From Bacteroidota bacterium (GTDB lineage: Bacteria > Bacteroidota > Bacteroidia > Chitinophagales > Chitinophagaceae), in assembly GCA_016868455.1 (NCBI GenBank), contig VGGV01000006.1, forward strand, positions 1-64,000: DNA of 64,000 nucleotides. The letters run 5' to 3'. Numbering within the stretch: the first letter of the stretch is position 1; each line of letters begins with the position of its first letter. The translations under genes were made by a program, and so were the position numbers. Shown here piece after piece: positions 50,026 to 60,317 of the stretch. Under the pieces are notes generated by a model, which was not told the origin of the DNA, did not search any database, and saw only the letters and a list, made by a program, of their open reading frames with translations.

Positions 50026-52179
50026 ATGAAAAGACTACCCGTAGTAATCCTGATGGTCGTTGCCGGTTCATTTCTTGCTTTTAAAACCATGGGAACCGGT
50101 ACTGCTGATCCGAACCCGCCCAGCAAATATGAAGATATTCTGCGGCTGATTGGTAAAATGCTTGCCGAAGCACATTACAGCCCTCAAAGCATCAATGATG
50201 CTTTCTCAAAAAAAGTATTTAAGAAATACATGAATGACCTGGATCCGGAAAAAAATATTTTTCTCCTGTCAGATCTTTCAGGTCTCCGGAAACATGAAAC
50301 CAGGATAGATGATGAGCTAAAAGGTTCGCCGGTTGAATTTTTTCTTGCCGCCGGTAAAAATTTCAATACAAGATTAGAAGAGGCTGCTGTGACATACAGT
50401 GAAATTCTTTCGAATCCTTTTGACTTTACTCTTGATGAAGAAGTGATACTGGATGGTGACAAACTGGATTATCCCGCTAATGAATCAGAGCGAAAAGACC
50501 GCTGGAGAAAAAAACTGAAATACCTGGCGCTGGAGCGCTACATTGATCTGCTGGATACCCGTGAAAAGAACAGGGGCAAGGAAGGGTTTGCGGTAAAAAC
50601 GGATGAACAACTGGAGAAAGAAGCCCGGGAAAAAGTAAAGCGGCTGATGGACCGGACTTTTGACAGATTCCGCCACAAGTTTAATGATGATGATAAATTC
50701 AGCGTATTTGTAAATGCCATTACTACTACCATGGATCCGCACACGGAGTTCTTTCCGCCTGTGGACAAACGGTATTTTGATGAAGAGATGAGCGGCCGCT
50801 TTTTCGGTATTGGCGCTTCATTGCAATACGATGAAGGGAATATTAAAGTAAGCAGTGTGCTTACCGGCAGCCCGGCCTGGAAATCCGGTGAAATTCAGCC
50901 CGGCGACATCATTATTAAAGTGGCCCAGGGCAGTGAAGAACCGGTTGACCTTACGGGTTTTGTGGTAACCGATGCTGTTAAGATCATCCGCGGTAAAAAA
51001 GGTACAGAAGTAAGGCTAACTATTAAAAAACAGGACGGCACTATTAAAATGATTTCGCTGATACGGGATGAAATAGTACAGGATGAAACATTTGCCCGCA
51101 GCGCAATTGTGAAAAATGTCAATACCAAAACCGGATACATCTTTCTGCCTGAATTTTACGCTGATTTTGACCGGCCCAATGGCAACCGCAGTTTTGTGGA
51201 TGTTGCAAAAGAGGTAACCAAGCTGAAGGAAGAAAAAGTGGATGGTATCATCATAGACCTGCGCAATAACGGCGGTGGCTCCCTCTATGATGTGGTGCAG
51301 ATGGCCGGACTCTTCATTGACGAAGGCCCGATAGTGCAGGTAAAAGACAGGGATAATAAGCCTACGGTTTTAAAAGATAAAGACCGCAACGTACTATATA
51401 CGGGTCCGCTGGCAGTAATGGTGAATGAATTCAGCGCCTCCGCTTCCGAAATATTTGCAGCAGCCATACAGGATTATAACCGGGGCGTGGTTATCGGCAG
51501 TACTTCCACCTATGGCAAAGGAACCGTACAGCGTAATATCGGGCTGGATACTGAATCAGGTTTTTCCATGACCGATTCAGACCTGGGTACTGTAAAACTT
51601 ACGTTGCAGAAATTTTACCGTATCAACGGGGGATCAACCCAATTAAAAGGCGTCAACTCTGATATTGTTCTGCCCGATAACCTGGAGTACCTGAAAGTAC
51701 GGGAAAAAGATGATGAGGACGCATTGCCCTGGGATGAAATCAATAAAGCCAGCTATACTAACTGGAATCCCGGGTATGATATAAAAACCATCCAGCAACT
51801 CAGCCAGCAAAGACTGGAAAACGATAACACATTCCAGCTGATAAAGGAAAATACGGAGTGGTTGTCCAAACAAAACGACAAGCATTATTCCCTGCAGATA
51901 GATAAATACAGGGAAGAGCAAAATGCTATCCGTAATACCATCAAGCAACTGGAGTCGCTGTTAAAACTGAAAGGCGAACTGGATGTTACCGCCCTGCCCA
52001 AAGAAGTAAACCGCTGGGAAAATGACAAGAACAAGCAGGAGCGTTTTCAGCAATGGCTGAAAAACCTGCAGAAAGACATTTATCTTGACCAGGCCGTAAA
52101 AGTGATGAATGATATGATCAGCCAGCAAAACCTGGTAAAGGCTAAAACCGGTGACGAGCCTTCGAAAAAAGGATTCTGA
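50026..52179 (+). CDS. carboxy-terminal processing peptidase (Prc/Tsp-like S41)
   Basis: PEKNIFLLSDLSGLRKHE, PDZ domain, VNEFSASASEIFAAAIQDYNRGVVIGSTSTYGKGTVQ. The ORF opens at 49948. Confidence 0.93.
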   Translation: MKRLPVVILMVVAGSFLAFKTMGTGTADPNPPSKYEDILRLIGKMLAEAHYSPQSINDAFSKKVFKKYMNDLDPEKNIFLLSDLSGLRKHETRIDDELKGSPVEFFLAAGKNFNTRLEEAAVTYSEILSNPFDFTLDEEVILDGDKLDYPANESERKDRWRKKLKYLALERYIDLLDTREKNRGKEGFAVKTDEQLEKEAREKVKRLMDRTFDRFRHKFNDDDKFSVFVNAITTTMDPHTEFFPPVDKRYFDEEMSGRFFGIGASLQYDEGNIKVSSVLTGSPAWKSGEIQPGDIIIKVAQGSEEPVDLTGFVVTDAVKIIRGKKGTEVRLTIKKQDGTIKMISLIRDEIVQDETFARSAIVKNVNTKTGYIFLPEFYADFDRPNGNRSFVDVAKEVTKLKEEKVDGIIIDLRNNGGGSLYDVVQMAGLFIDEGPIVQVKDRDNKPTVLKDKDRNVLYTGPLAVMVNEFSASASEIFAAAIQDYNRGVVIGSTSTYGKGTVQRNIGLDTESGFSMTDSDLGTVKLTLQKFYRINGGSTQLKGVNSDIVLPDNLEYLKVREKDDEDALPWDEINKASYTNWNPGYDIKTIQQLSQQRLENDNTFQLIKENTEWLSKQNDKHYSLQIDKYREEQNAIRNTIKQLESLLKLKGELDVTALPKEVNRWENDKNKQERFQQWLKNLQKDIYLDQAVKVMNDMISQQNLVKAKTGDEPSKKGF

Positions 52180-52203
52180 TCGCTTTCACCGCATAAATTA
52201 TTC

Positions 52204-52227
52204 AGCCCCTGTTTGCAAGCAGGGGCT
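52204..52227. terminator. terminator between convergent genes
   Basis: AGCCCCTGTTTGCAAGCAGGGGCT then TTTTATT. Confidence 0.75.
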
Positions 52228-52253
52228 TTTTATTCACTTGTGGTTAAGGTTCA

Positions 52254-52766
52254 TCAATTAAGATATCTTTCCTGTATAATGCTGATATGATGCTCTACAT
52301 GCCCGGATATGATAAATCCGATGCCCATCACATATACGGGTTTGCCGCTGGAAGTGCCGGATGTTTCCAGTTGCATAGTATCAAATGAACGGAAAAGTAT
52401 TTCAGTCGTTTTTCGTACGGCGCTGAACTCCTCTACCATATCATTCCAGTCGCGGTTGGTGGCTTTACAATTTTCGGCGTACAGGTTTTCATCAAACGAG
52501 GGCAGGGGGGTGCTGTCTTGCCGGGCAATACAGAGTGCCCGGTAAGCAAATATCCTTTCTGCATCCAGTATATGCTGCAGCACTTCTTTCAGCGTCCATT
52601 TTCCTTCGGCATAACGGTAATTGTATTTCTCAGCAGGAATACTTTTAAAAAAAGCAAGAGCTTTGGAATGCTGATTATTTAATGCAGGTAACAAATCAAC
52701 CTCCGGAACCTGGTTGATGTAACGGTGATAATATTCAGGTACTCTTGTTAAATCGGGCCGGGGCAT
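52254..52766 (-). CDS. DinB family protein
   Basis: YAEGKWTLKEVLQHILDAERIFAYRAL; GHVEHHISIIQERYL. Confidence 0.9.
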   Translation of the reverse strand: MPRPDLTRVPEYYHRYINQVPEVDLLPALNNQHSKALAFFKSIPAEKYNYRYAEGKWTLKEVLQHILDAERIFAYRALCIARQDSTPLPSFDENLYAENCKATNRDWNDMVEEFSAVRKTTEILFRSFDTMQLETSGTSSGKPVYVMGIGFIISGHVEHHISIIQERYLN

Positions 52767-52771
52767 ATCTG

Positions 52772-53533
52772 TCAGTTATTTTTTTCTTTTTCTTTATTTA
52801 CAGGCGAAGGCTTACTGTTAAGCGGTGCGCCCACTGCAATATCACAACGGTGACCGGGCTCGCCGTGTGGCGGGTTCATACCGGGGGCAGTGGTAGTGGT
52901 GGTTCCTGTTTTTACAGGTTCAGCAGGTGTTACTATAGGTGTGGGTTTTATGGCATCAGATGGTACAGTTGTACCCGGTTGGGTAACTGTGACGGGTTGT
53001 GTTACAGGCTTGCTGTCAAGCGGTGCGCCAACGGCAATATCACAGCGATGTCCGGGCTGGCCGTGCGCCGGATTTAATCCCTTAGCAGAAGTGATTGCCG
53101 GAGCAGTTGTTTTAGCGGGAGCGGTAGTGAGTGTAGCTCCTTCTGCCGGAGCGGAAGGAGTTATAGTAAGGCCGGAATTTGCAGTTGGGGCAGTTGGGGC
53201 TGCAGGTTGTTTTGTGGTTTCAGGATTATTTGCGGGCTTACTGTCAAGCGGTGCCCCAACAGCAATATCACAGCGGTGGCCGGGCTGCCCGTGTTCAGGG
53301 TTAAGGCGTGTTGATGCAGTTGCAGGGGCAACAACCGGCACTTGTACTGGTACGGGCAAAGTTGAAGTTTTGTTGGTGTCCGGAGTATTGATTACAGGGG
53401 TTGTTAAGGGTGCGTTTACAGGGGCACCACCTGTATCAGTTCTGGGTACACTGGTTTCTTCATCAGCAGAATTTCCGCAGCCTATATACACAGATACAGA
53501 CAATAACAATATCAGAATTTTAAGACCTGGCAT
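52772..53533 (-). CDS. lipoprotein with three NPxHGxPGHRCDIAVGAPLxSKP motifs in Pro/Thr/Ala linkers
   Basis: ILLLSVSVYIGCGN lipobox; motif copies at 52808-52879, 53006-53077 and 53234-53305. Confidence 0.8.
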   Translation of the reverse strand: MPGLKILILLLSVSVYIGCGNSADEETSVPRTDTGGAPVNAPLTTPVINTPDTNKTSTLPVPVQVPVVAPATASTRLNPEHGQPGHRCDIAVGAPLDSKPANNPETTKQPAAPTAPTANSGLTITPSAPAEGATLTTAPAKTTAPAITSAKGLNPAHGQPGHRCDIAVGAPLDSKPVTQPVTVTQPGTTVPSDAIKPTPIVTPAEPVKTGTTTTTAPGMNPPHGEPGHRCDIAVGAPLNSKPSPVNKEKEKNN

Positions 53534-53590
53534 TTTAGATTTTTTAGGTTGTGTAAAATACTCAACTTTTCCGGTAGCTGGTAAAAAAAG

Positions 53591-53621
53591 GGCCCTGTGT
53601 TGCCGGATACAAAACAGGGCC
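53591..53621 (-). terminator. terminator after the S8 peptidase gene
   Basis: Minus strand GGCCCTGTTTTGTATCCGGCAACACAGGGCC then CTTTTTTT. Confidence 0.75.
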
Positions 53622-53643
53622 GGATATTTTCATTTATGAATAT

Positions 53644-55320
53644 TTAGCCCTTCGGCCTGGGCTTTACTGTTGTGCTGGGTTTAACCGCCGCCGATTTCTT
53701 TTCACCTTTGGTAACCGATGCCAGTTTTATGGCTTCATATGCATTCACAATACCTCCTGATTTGCTTAGATCACTAAGATTGACCATTTCATCGTTACCG
53801 GGGTTTCTTACTTCAGTGCCCGGATTACCGGAAGATTTTTCAATAATCATTTTTACCTGCCGGGCACTCAGGTTTGGGTAATAGGACATAATGAAAGCGG
53901 CAAGACCTGCTACCACCGGGGATGCCATGCTGGTACCCTGCAGGTTCTGGTAAGTATTGCCGCCGGGAACCGTTGAATAGATTTTTACACCGGGTGCAAA
54001 AACATCCACTTCTTTTTTGCCATAGTTGGAGAAACCGGCAGTGAGACCTCCGGCTTTCGGGTCTCCGCTGGCTCCCACGGTTATCCAGTTCTCGGGCCGC
54101 TTGTTATCCAGGAAAAGCGGGCAGGGGTAGTTAAATGATGTATCAAGATTTTTGGCATCATTTCCGGCGGCATGCACCAGCAGTACACCTTTGCTTTCTG
54201 CATACTGCACCGCTTCATCCACCCATTTCTTTTCAGGAGAAAAACTTTTGCCAAAGCTCATGTTTATAACATGTACTCCGTTGTCAACTGCATATCGGAT
54301 GGCCAGCGCTACATCTTTATCATGTTCATCACCATCGGGAACGGCCCGAAGAGTCATTATTTTTACATTGTCAGCCACACCGTCCATTCCCTTGCCATTG
54401 CCCCTTACGGCGCCAATAATACCCGATACATGGGTACCATGAAGGGCAGATTTGTTGCTTACCATTACATTGTTGTTGCCATAGAACCTGTCATTGAAAT
54501 CATCATAGTTATCCTGTACGACCTCGTCCCTGTATTTTTTTGGGATTTTTTCAGATGCTTCCATTTTATTTAAATCGCCTTCCAGCTGATCTAATATTTG
54601 CTGGTTGGTGATTTCCTCATTGTCATTGTCACTGCAGATGCTAAGTAAAAATTCCCTTGTGCGCTGTGCAGAATTGTTGGCTGTAGAATATGAGGCGAGA
54701 TCTTTACAGGTATATTCATCTTTCTTGATGTCTTTACGGATAACGGAGTCGCCGGTCTTCATGGTTTTTGATATGCGGCGAAGCTGCAGCACTTCCAGGG
54801 GGTTAATTTCACCAACAATTTCCTGCTTGGCCCGCACCCACATCCGGTACTCAAAGGCATCTTCCGGAGAAAGTGTTTCCTCTGTCACTTTCTTATCGGC
54901 ATATTTTGATTTGTATTTGTGATATACCCGGGCAGCCTCGTATGAGTCCTGTTCCACATTTCTGCCGTCACGGCCGCCGAGGAAATTCCAGCCGTATATA
55001 TCATCCACATAGCCGTTCTTGTCATCGTCAATACCGTTTCCGGGAATTTCTTTCGTATTTTTCCAGAGGGCCGGCTTCAGGTCTTCATGGAGGGTATCCA
55101 CACCGGAATCAATTACAGCCACAATGACGGTATTGCTTTTTACTTTTTTTGCCTTTACAAACTCATAGGCTTTGTCAAGGCTGATGCCGTAGTAACCGTT
55201 TTTTGTTTTGTCGAGAAGATGCCATCCGTAGGGAACAGTATCCCTTTTCTGGCTAAAGCCGCAGATGGCGAGGAAGGAACTAACAGCTGTCAAACAGGTA
55301 CGTTTCAGGATATTAACCAT
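53644..55320 (-). CDS. S8 family (subtilisin-like) peptidase
   Basis: VIAVIDSGVDTLHEDL (Asp), LHGTHVSGIIGAVRGN (His), GTSMASPVVAGLAAF (Ser). Confidence 0.95.
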   Translation of the reverse strand: MVNILKRTCLTAVSSFLAICGFSQKRDTVPYGWHLLDKTKNGYYGISLDKAYEFVKAKKVKSNTVIVAVIDSGVDTLHEDLKPALWKNTKEIPGNGIDDDKNGYVDDIYGWNFLGGRDGRNVEQDSYEAARVYHKYKSKYADKKVTEETLSPEDAFEYRMWVRAKQEIVGEINPLEVLQLRRISKTMKTGDSVIRKDIKKDEYTCKDLASYSTANNSAQRTREFLLSICSDNDNEEITNQQILDQLEGDLNKMEASEKIPKKYRDEVVQDNYDDFNDRFYGNNNVMVSNKSALHGTHVSGIIGAVRGNGKGMDGVADNVKIMTLRAVPDGDEHDKDVALAIRYAVDNGVHVINMSFGKSFSPEKKWVDEAVQYAESKGVLLVHAAGNDAKNLDTSFNYPCPLFLDNKRPENWITVGASGDPKAGGLTAGFSNYGKKEVDVFAPGVKIYSTVPGGNTYQNLQGTSMASPVVAGLAAFIMSYYPNLSARQVKMIIEKSSGNPGTEVRNPGNDEMVNLSDLSKSGGIVNAYEAIKLASVTKGEKKSAAVKPSTTVKPRPKG

Positions 55321-55492
55321 GTAAAACTGATTTTTTACTGCAAAGTTGAAAAACTTTTAAAAATACTGATTACCATTCATATATTTTGCATAAAAAGGAA
55401 ACTTAAAACGGACAAAAACCTGCTTTTGTTGATGCCTGTCAATACAATATGGTTGTCAGCCAGATAATTGTATATTGATTTTTCAGGATTTG

Positions 55493-57016
55493 TTAAATGT
55501 TAAACTGAATTCCCTGTGCCAGGGGGAGAGAAGTGCTGTAATTAATGGTGTTGGTTTGCCTGCGCATATATACTTTCCAGGCATCACTTCCGCTTTCCCG
55601 GCCACCGCCGGTTTCTTTTTCACCGCCAAAGGCTCCGCCAATCTCTGCTCCTGATGTGCCTATATTAACATTGGCAATACCACAGTCGCTGCCTGCATGA
55701 GAAAGGAATAATTCAGATTCTCTTAAGTTTAATGTCATAATAGACGAAGAAAGTCCCTGCGGCACTTCATTTTGAATTGCAATAGCCTCTTCTATTGCTT
55801 TATATTTCAGCAGGTAGAGTATAGGGGCAAATGTTTCATGCTGTACTATTTTAAAACCGGTTTTCGCCTCTGCAATGCAGGGCTTCACATAGCACCCGCT
55901 TTCATAGCCTTTGCCGTTCAAAACTCCGCCTTCCACAATAAAGTTACCGCCTTCGGCTTTGCATTTTTCAATTGCCTCCAGGTACATCTTAACGGCATCT
56001 TTGTCAATAAGGGGTCCTGCATGATTGGCCGGGTCAAGCGGGTTGCCTATCCGAAGTTGCTGATAAGCCTTCACCAGTCTCGTCTTTACTGAGTCGTAAA
56101 TATCCTCATGTATAATCAGTCGTCTTGTAGTAGTGCAACGCTGACCGGCAGTGCCGACGGCGCCGAACAATGAACCGGGAATAGCAATATCCAGGTCTGC
56201 ATCTTTTGAAATAATGATGGCGTTGTTTCCGCCAAGTTCCAGCAAGGCCCTGCCAAGCCTTGCGCCCACAACTGCGCCAACAGCTTTGCCCATTCTTACA
56301 GACCCTGTTGCAGAAATTAATGGAATTCTAGTATCAGCTGCAAGCCATTCACCCGCTTCACGACCACCATTTACAATGCAGGAAACGCCTTCCGGAACAT
56401 TGTTTCTGGCAAATACATCCGCAACAATATGCTGGCAGGCCAGGGAACAAAGGGGTGTTTTTTCTGAAGGCTTCCACACACATACATCACCGCACACCCA
56501 GGCCAGCATACAGTTCCAGCTCCACACTGCTACAGGAAAATTGAAGGCAGAAATAATACCTGCTATGCCGAGCGGATGATATTGCTCATACATTCTGTGT
56601 CCGGACCTTTCGCTGTGCATTGTAAACCCGTGCAATTGTCTTGACAGGCCCACGGCGAAATCGCAGATATCAATCATTTCCTGCACCTCGCCCAGTCCCT
56701 CCTGTAAACTTTTGCCCATTTCAAACGAAACCAGTTTGCCAAGCGGTTCTTTGTTTTGGCGCAGGGCTTCGCCGATTTGTCTTATCACTTCGCCCCGTTT
56801 AGGGGCAGGTACCATGCGCCAGTTTTCAAATGCTTCCTGCGCTGTTCTTATTACTGTTTCAAAACTTTCTTTATCAGTGGCTATAACTGAGGCGATCATG
56901 CTGCCATCAACAGGAGAGAAGGATTCAATGATCCCTCCTTTGGAACTTATCCATTTTGCTCCTGTACCAACACCTTGATTGGTTGCATCAATGCGAAGAG
57001 CCCTCAAAAATTCCAT
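55493..57016 (-). CDS. aldehyde dehydrogenase (ALDH7/aminoadipate semialdehyde-like)
   Basis: LLELGGNNAIIISKDADLDIA, GTAGQRCTTTRRLIIHE, ETGGGRESGSDAWKVYMRRQTNTINYS. Confidence 0.92.
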   Translation of the reverse strand: MEFLRALRIDATNQGVGTGAKWISSKGGIIESFSPVDGSMIASVIATDKESFETVIRTAQEAFENWRMVPAPKRGEVIRQIGEALRQNKEPLGKLVSFEMGKSLQEGLGEVQEMIDICDFAVGLSRQLHGFTMHSERSGHRMYEQYHPLGIAGIISAFNFPVAVWSWNCMLAWVCGDVCVWKPSEKTPLCSLACQHIVADVFARNNVPEGVSCIVNGGREAGEWLAADTRIPLISATGSVRMGKAVGAVVGARLGRALLELGGNNAIIISKDADLDIAIPGSLFGAVGTAGQRCTTTRRLIIHEDIYDSVKTRLVKAYQQLRIGNPLDPANHAGPLIDKDAVKMYLEAIEKCKAEGGNFIVEGGVLNGKGYESGCYVKPCIAEAKTGFKIVQHETFAPILYLLKYKAIEEAIAIQNEVPQGLSSSIMTLNLRESELFLSHAGSDCGIANVNIGTSGAEIGGAFGGEKETGGGRESGSDAWKVYMRRQTNTINYSTSLPLAQGIQFNI

Positions 57017-57127
57017 ATAATTTTTTTATTGAGGTGCAAAGGTAAGAAGAGAGAGGGACTACAGGCAATGACCCATGCAAACGGGAAACCGGCAAGATGC
57101 CTTCAGGCGGATAAAAGAATGGCGGGA

Positions 57128-57943
57128 TTAATACTGTTCTTTTTCATTCGGGAAACTTTTTTCTTTCACATCCCTGATATATTGCTTTACCGCAGCAGAA
57201 GACAACTCATGAATATTAAGATATTGACGAAGAAAGCGGGGTTTGAATTCTGTATTGATGCCCAACATATCATGCATTACCAGTACCTGTCCGTCGCAAT
57301 CGGCGCCGGCTCCAATACCAATAGTCGGGATGGACAGACTCAGTGAAACTTCTTTGGCCAGTGCCGCCGGTATTTTTTCCAAAACAATGGCAAAGCAGCC
57401 GGCTTCTTCCAGCAGTTTTGCATCCCTGCGAAGTTTATTGGCTTCGTCTTCTTCTTTGGCTCTTACAGTATAAGTGCCGAATTTATAAATGGATTGTGGC
57501 GTTAAACCCAGATGCCCCATTACCGGTATACCGGCAGCTACAATTCTTTTAACTGAATCAAGAATTTCTTCACCTCCTTCCATCTTCACCGAATGGCCCC
57601 CTGTCTCTTTCATAATACGAATGGCTGATGCAAGGGCAATATCCGAATTAGACTGGTAGGTTCCGAACGGCATATCTACTACCACCAGGCACCGGTCAAT
57701 GCCCCGAACCACACACTGAGCATGATAAATTATATTTTCCAGTGTAAACGGTACAGTGGTTTCATGTCCTGCCATGACATTGGAAGCCGAATCACCAACC
57801 AGTAATACATCGATGCCCGCCCCGTCAATGATTTTTGCAAAAGAGAAATCATATGCCGTAAGCATGCTGATCTTTTCTCCGGCAGCTTTCATTTTTTGCA
57901 GGGTGTTGGTGGTTACTTTTTTGATCTCTTTGTTAATACTCAT
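57128..57943 (-). CDS. panB: 3-methyl-2-oxobutanoate hydroxymethyltransferase
   Basis: [69 protein letters not shown]. Confidence 0.96.
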   Translation of the reverse strand: MSINKEIKKVTTNTLQKMKAAGEKISMLTAYDFSFAKIIDGAGIDVLLVGDSASNVMAGHETTVPFTLENIIYHAQCVVRGIDRCLVVVDMPFGTYQSNSDIALASAIRIMKETGGHSVKMEGGEEILDSVKRIVAAGIPVMGHLGLTPQSIYKFGTYTVRAKEEDEANKLRRDAKLLEEAGCFAIVLEKIPAALAKEVSLSLSIPTIGIGAGADCDGQVLVMHDMLGINTEFKPRFLRQYLNIHELSSAAVKQYIRDVKEKSFPNEKEQY

Positions 57944-57978
57944 GGATCAAAGTTAACCGGGAAAATTGAATTCATACT

Positions 57979-59317
57979 TCAGCCAACTTTTGGGGAAGGA
58001 AGTGTTTGCAGTTGCTTCAATTTATCCTCGATGCTTTTAATCAGCCGCAGTACCTTTATCCAGTTGGTCCCCACTTCTATGAGCCCCTGTTGAAAACTGG
58101 TAATGGCAGCGGCGGTCATTATCTGGCTGATCGGTTTGTTCTTATCTGCATTTTTATACGTTCCAGGAATTGTCCGAGTTTATTAACGGAAGCGTTAGAC
58201 GCAGCTATGGTTGATTCGGCTGATCCAATATCGGCCCTCAGGCCGGAATGAATGCTCCCGGCCTCTTCATCCATTCGCTTCATTTCATCTCTTTGATCAC
58301 TTATTACAGTACTGTTAACTGGTTTTGGCTGCTGTTCCTTTGGGATCTCGGCGGTACAGAGTTCGCTTAATTTATTATATTCCAGTATTGCATACAACCA
58401 GGATTGGTAAGCCTCAAACCTTCTTTCTCTCATTTTATTCAACTCTTCATTGATCTGGCCGGTCTCCTGTATGACAACGATCCCTTTTGCATTGAGATTC
58501 CCCAGGTCGATCAGCATATCAGCGGTCAAAACAATCCAGACCCCTGTTTCGGCAGCGATCTTGCCGGTACTCTGTGCAAGGTCTTTTACAAGATCAGCCC
58601 AGCTTTCAATAGCACCTGCGGGGTCATCGGAATAATTGAAAGTCCCGACCCTTGCTGGCGGCGGTACCACTGTGTTTAGAAATCCCTCCTCTATCTGTGC
58701 ATCCAGTTCTTCGCCCAGCCGGTCGACTGCTTCCGTTGAACTCTTACTCACGTCATCGCAGGCACTTACCTGGTCTTTAAAACTTTCTGCTTTCCGGTCT
58801 ACTTCGGCTGCCAGTCTTTCCAGCTCCTTTTTACAATCGGTACGGGTGAGACCGAATGGTTCATCATAATCCATACTGGGTTCCCTGGTGAAATTCACTT
58901 CCTTTCCGTCCCTGATCTCATGCATGTACCACTCAATGCGGGCCGTGCCTTTGATGGAAGTTTCCGTGACAGAGCTTACTTTACAGGGGCTGGTCCAGCG
59001 GTCCGACAACCCGTCATCCCGCATGGCTTTTTTATGTGTACAACGGAGCATCGTCAGTTCCATTTTATTATTGGGGCCAACGGTACCCTTCAGGTAGTAT
59101 GCTCCACCGCCTCCCAGAACACAATTATGACCGGTGGGGCAATCTCCCGGGTTGAGGTATTTAACCACGATGGATGATCCGGTATGGGTAATATTCACCA
59201 ATACATCCTTAGAACTTCTCCAGAGGCCATTAAAATCAATACCGGTTTGCGAGATACCAGGTGTGGTGGAAACGAGCAGGCAAGAAAGCAGGGCATTGTC
59301 GAAGTGGACCTTTTCAT
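57979..59317 (-). pseudogene. secreted hypothetical protein with two 1-nt frameshifts
   Basis: Main ORF 58119-59201. Adding one A near 59311-59314 gives MKKVHFDNALLSCLLVSTTPGISQTGIDFNGLW; adding one near 58151-58155 extends to ...SFQQGLIEVGTNWIKVLRLIKSIEDKLKQLQTLPSPKVG. The repaired length (1341 nt) is a multiple of 3. Confidence 0.7.
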
Positions 59318-59421
59318 GTTCAGAAGTTTAGATTGTCATCAAAACATCATTTCATGTATCCATTCCGGGCAGGACGGGCCGGAAAACTATTTCCCGGCGG
59401 GTATATCGAAGGTAATGTCTT

Positions 59422-60317
59422 TTATTCAGACAGCTCTTTTCCTTTCACTTCTTCATACAGGGCGTGGATCAGCCCGTCGGCAAGCCCGATCTTGGGAACA
59501 TATATTTCCTCTGTGTCGGCCCACCGCATTGCATTAATATAAATAAGCAGGGCGGGAACAATTACATCAGCCCGGTCTTCCCGCAGTTTGTGGAGGCTGA
59601 TGCGTTGTGCCACGGAAAGATTACTGAACTCCTTGTAATAATCACGGAGCAGATCAAGGGTAAGAGCTTTGCCTTCTTTTCTTTTTGATAAAGAGAATAT
59701 TTTGTTGATGTTTCCGCCCGATCCAATAGCCGTTACGTGGTGGTAGCCTTTTGTTTTCTGGCGTATAAATTCTTTCATCTCATCCCAGGCGGCTTCTGTC
59801 ACCTTGTTTTTCAACAGTCGGATGGTTCCGATATTAAACGATTCCTTAAATACCAGTTTATTGTCACTGAAAAAGGTAAGTTCGGTACTGCCGCCGCCCA
59901 CGTCAATATACAGGTACGATTCATCAGCAGACATATTTTCAGCAATATGGTTTTCGTAAATGAAGGAAGCTTCTTCCCGGCCGCTGATGATCCGGATTTC
60001 GATTCCGGTTTCTGTTTTTACTTTTCTTATGATTTCTGCGGCATTTACGGCATCCCGCATAGCGGAGGTGGCACATGCTTTCAGGTGCTTTACTTCATAA
60101 ACATCCAGCAACAGTTTGTAGGTCTTAACCGTTTGGATGATTTTTTCTGCTTTGGCAGCAGAAATTTCGCCTTTGTCGAACACATCAAAACCCAGACGGA
60201 GCGGTACCTTACCAGCACCACTTTTATGAACTCCGGCACATCCTGCAGGCCGGAGATAACATCGGTGATCAATAATCTTGCCGCATTACTGCCAATATCA
60301 ACGGCTGCCAGTCTCAC
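59422..60317 (-). pseudogene. Ppx/GppA-family exopolyphosphatase with one frameshift
   Basis: N-terminus MRLAAVDIGSNAARLLITDVI (GTG start at 60317) in one frame; the rest from VFDKGEISAAKAEK in another. One extra base near 60207 gives VRVPLRLGFDVFDKG and 897 nt. Confidence 0.8.

Noticed and set aside
52890-53639. 249-aa plus-strand ORF rich in G/A/V
   Set aside because: Antisense of the repeat lipoprotein; composition is explained by its Pro/Thr/Ala linkers.
53644-55320. Large insertion between catalytic Asp and His of the S8 peptidase as a novel fusion
   Set aside because: Long insertions at this position seem unremarkable for S8 proteases of this phylum; no separate domain recognised.
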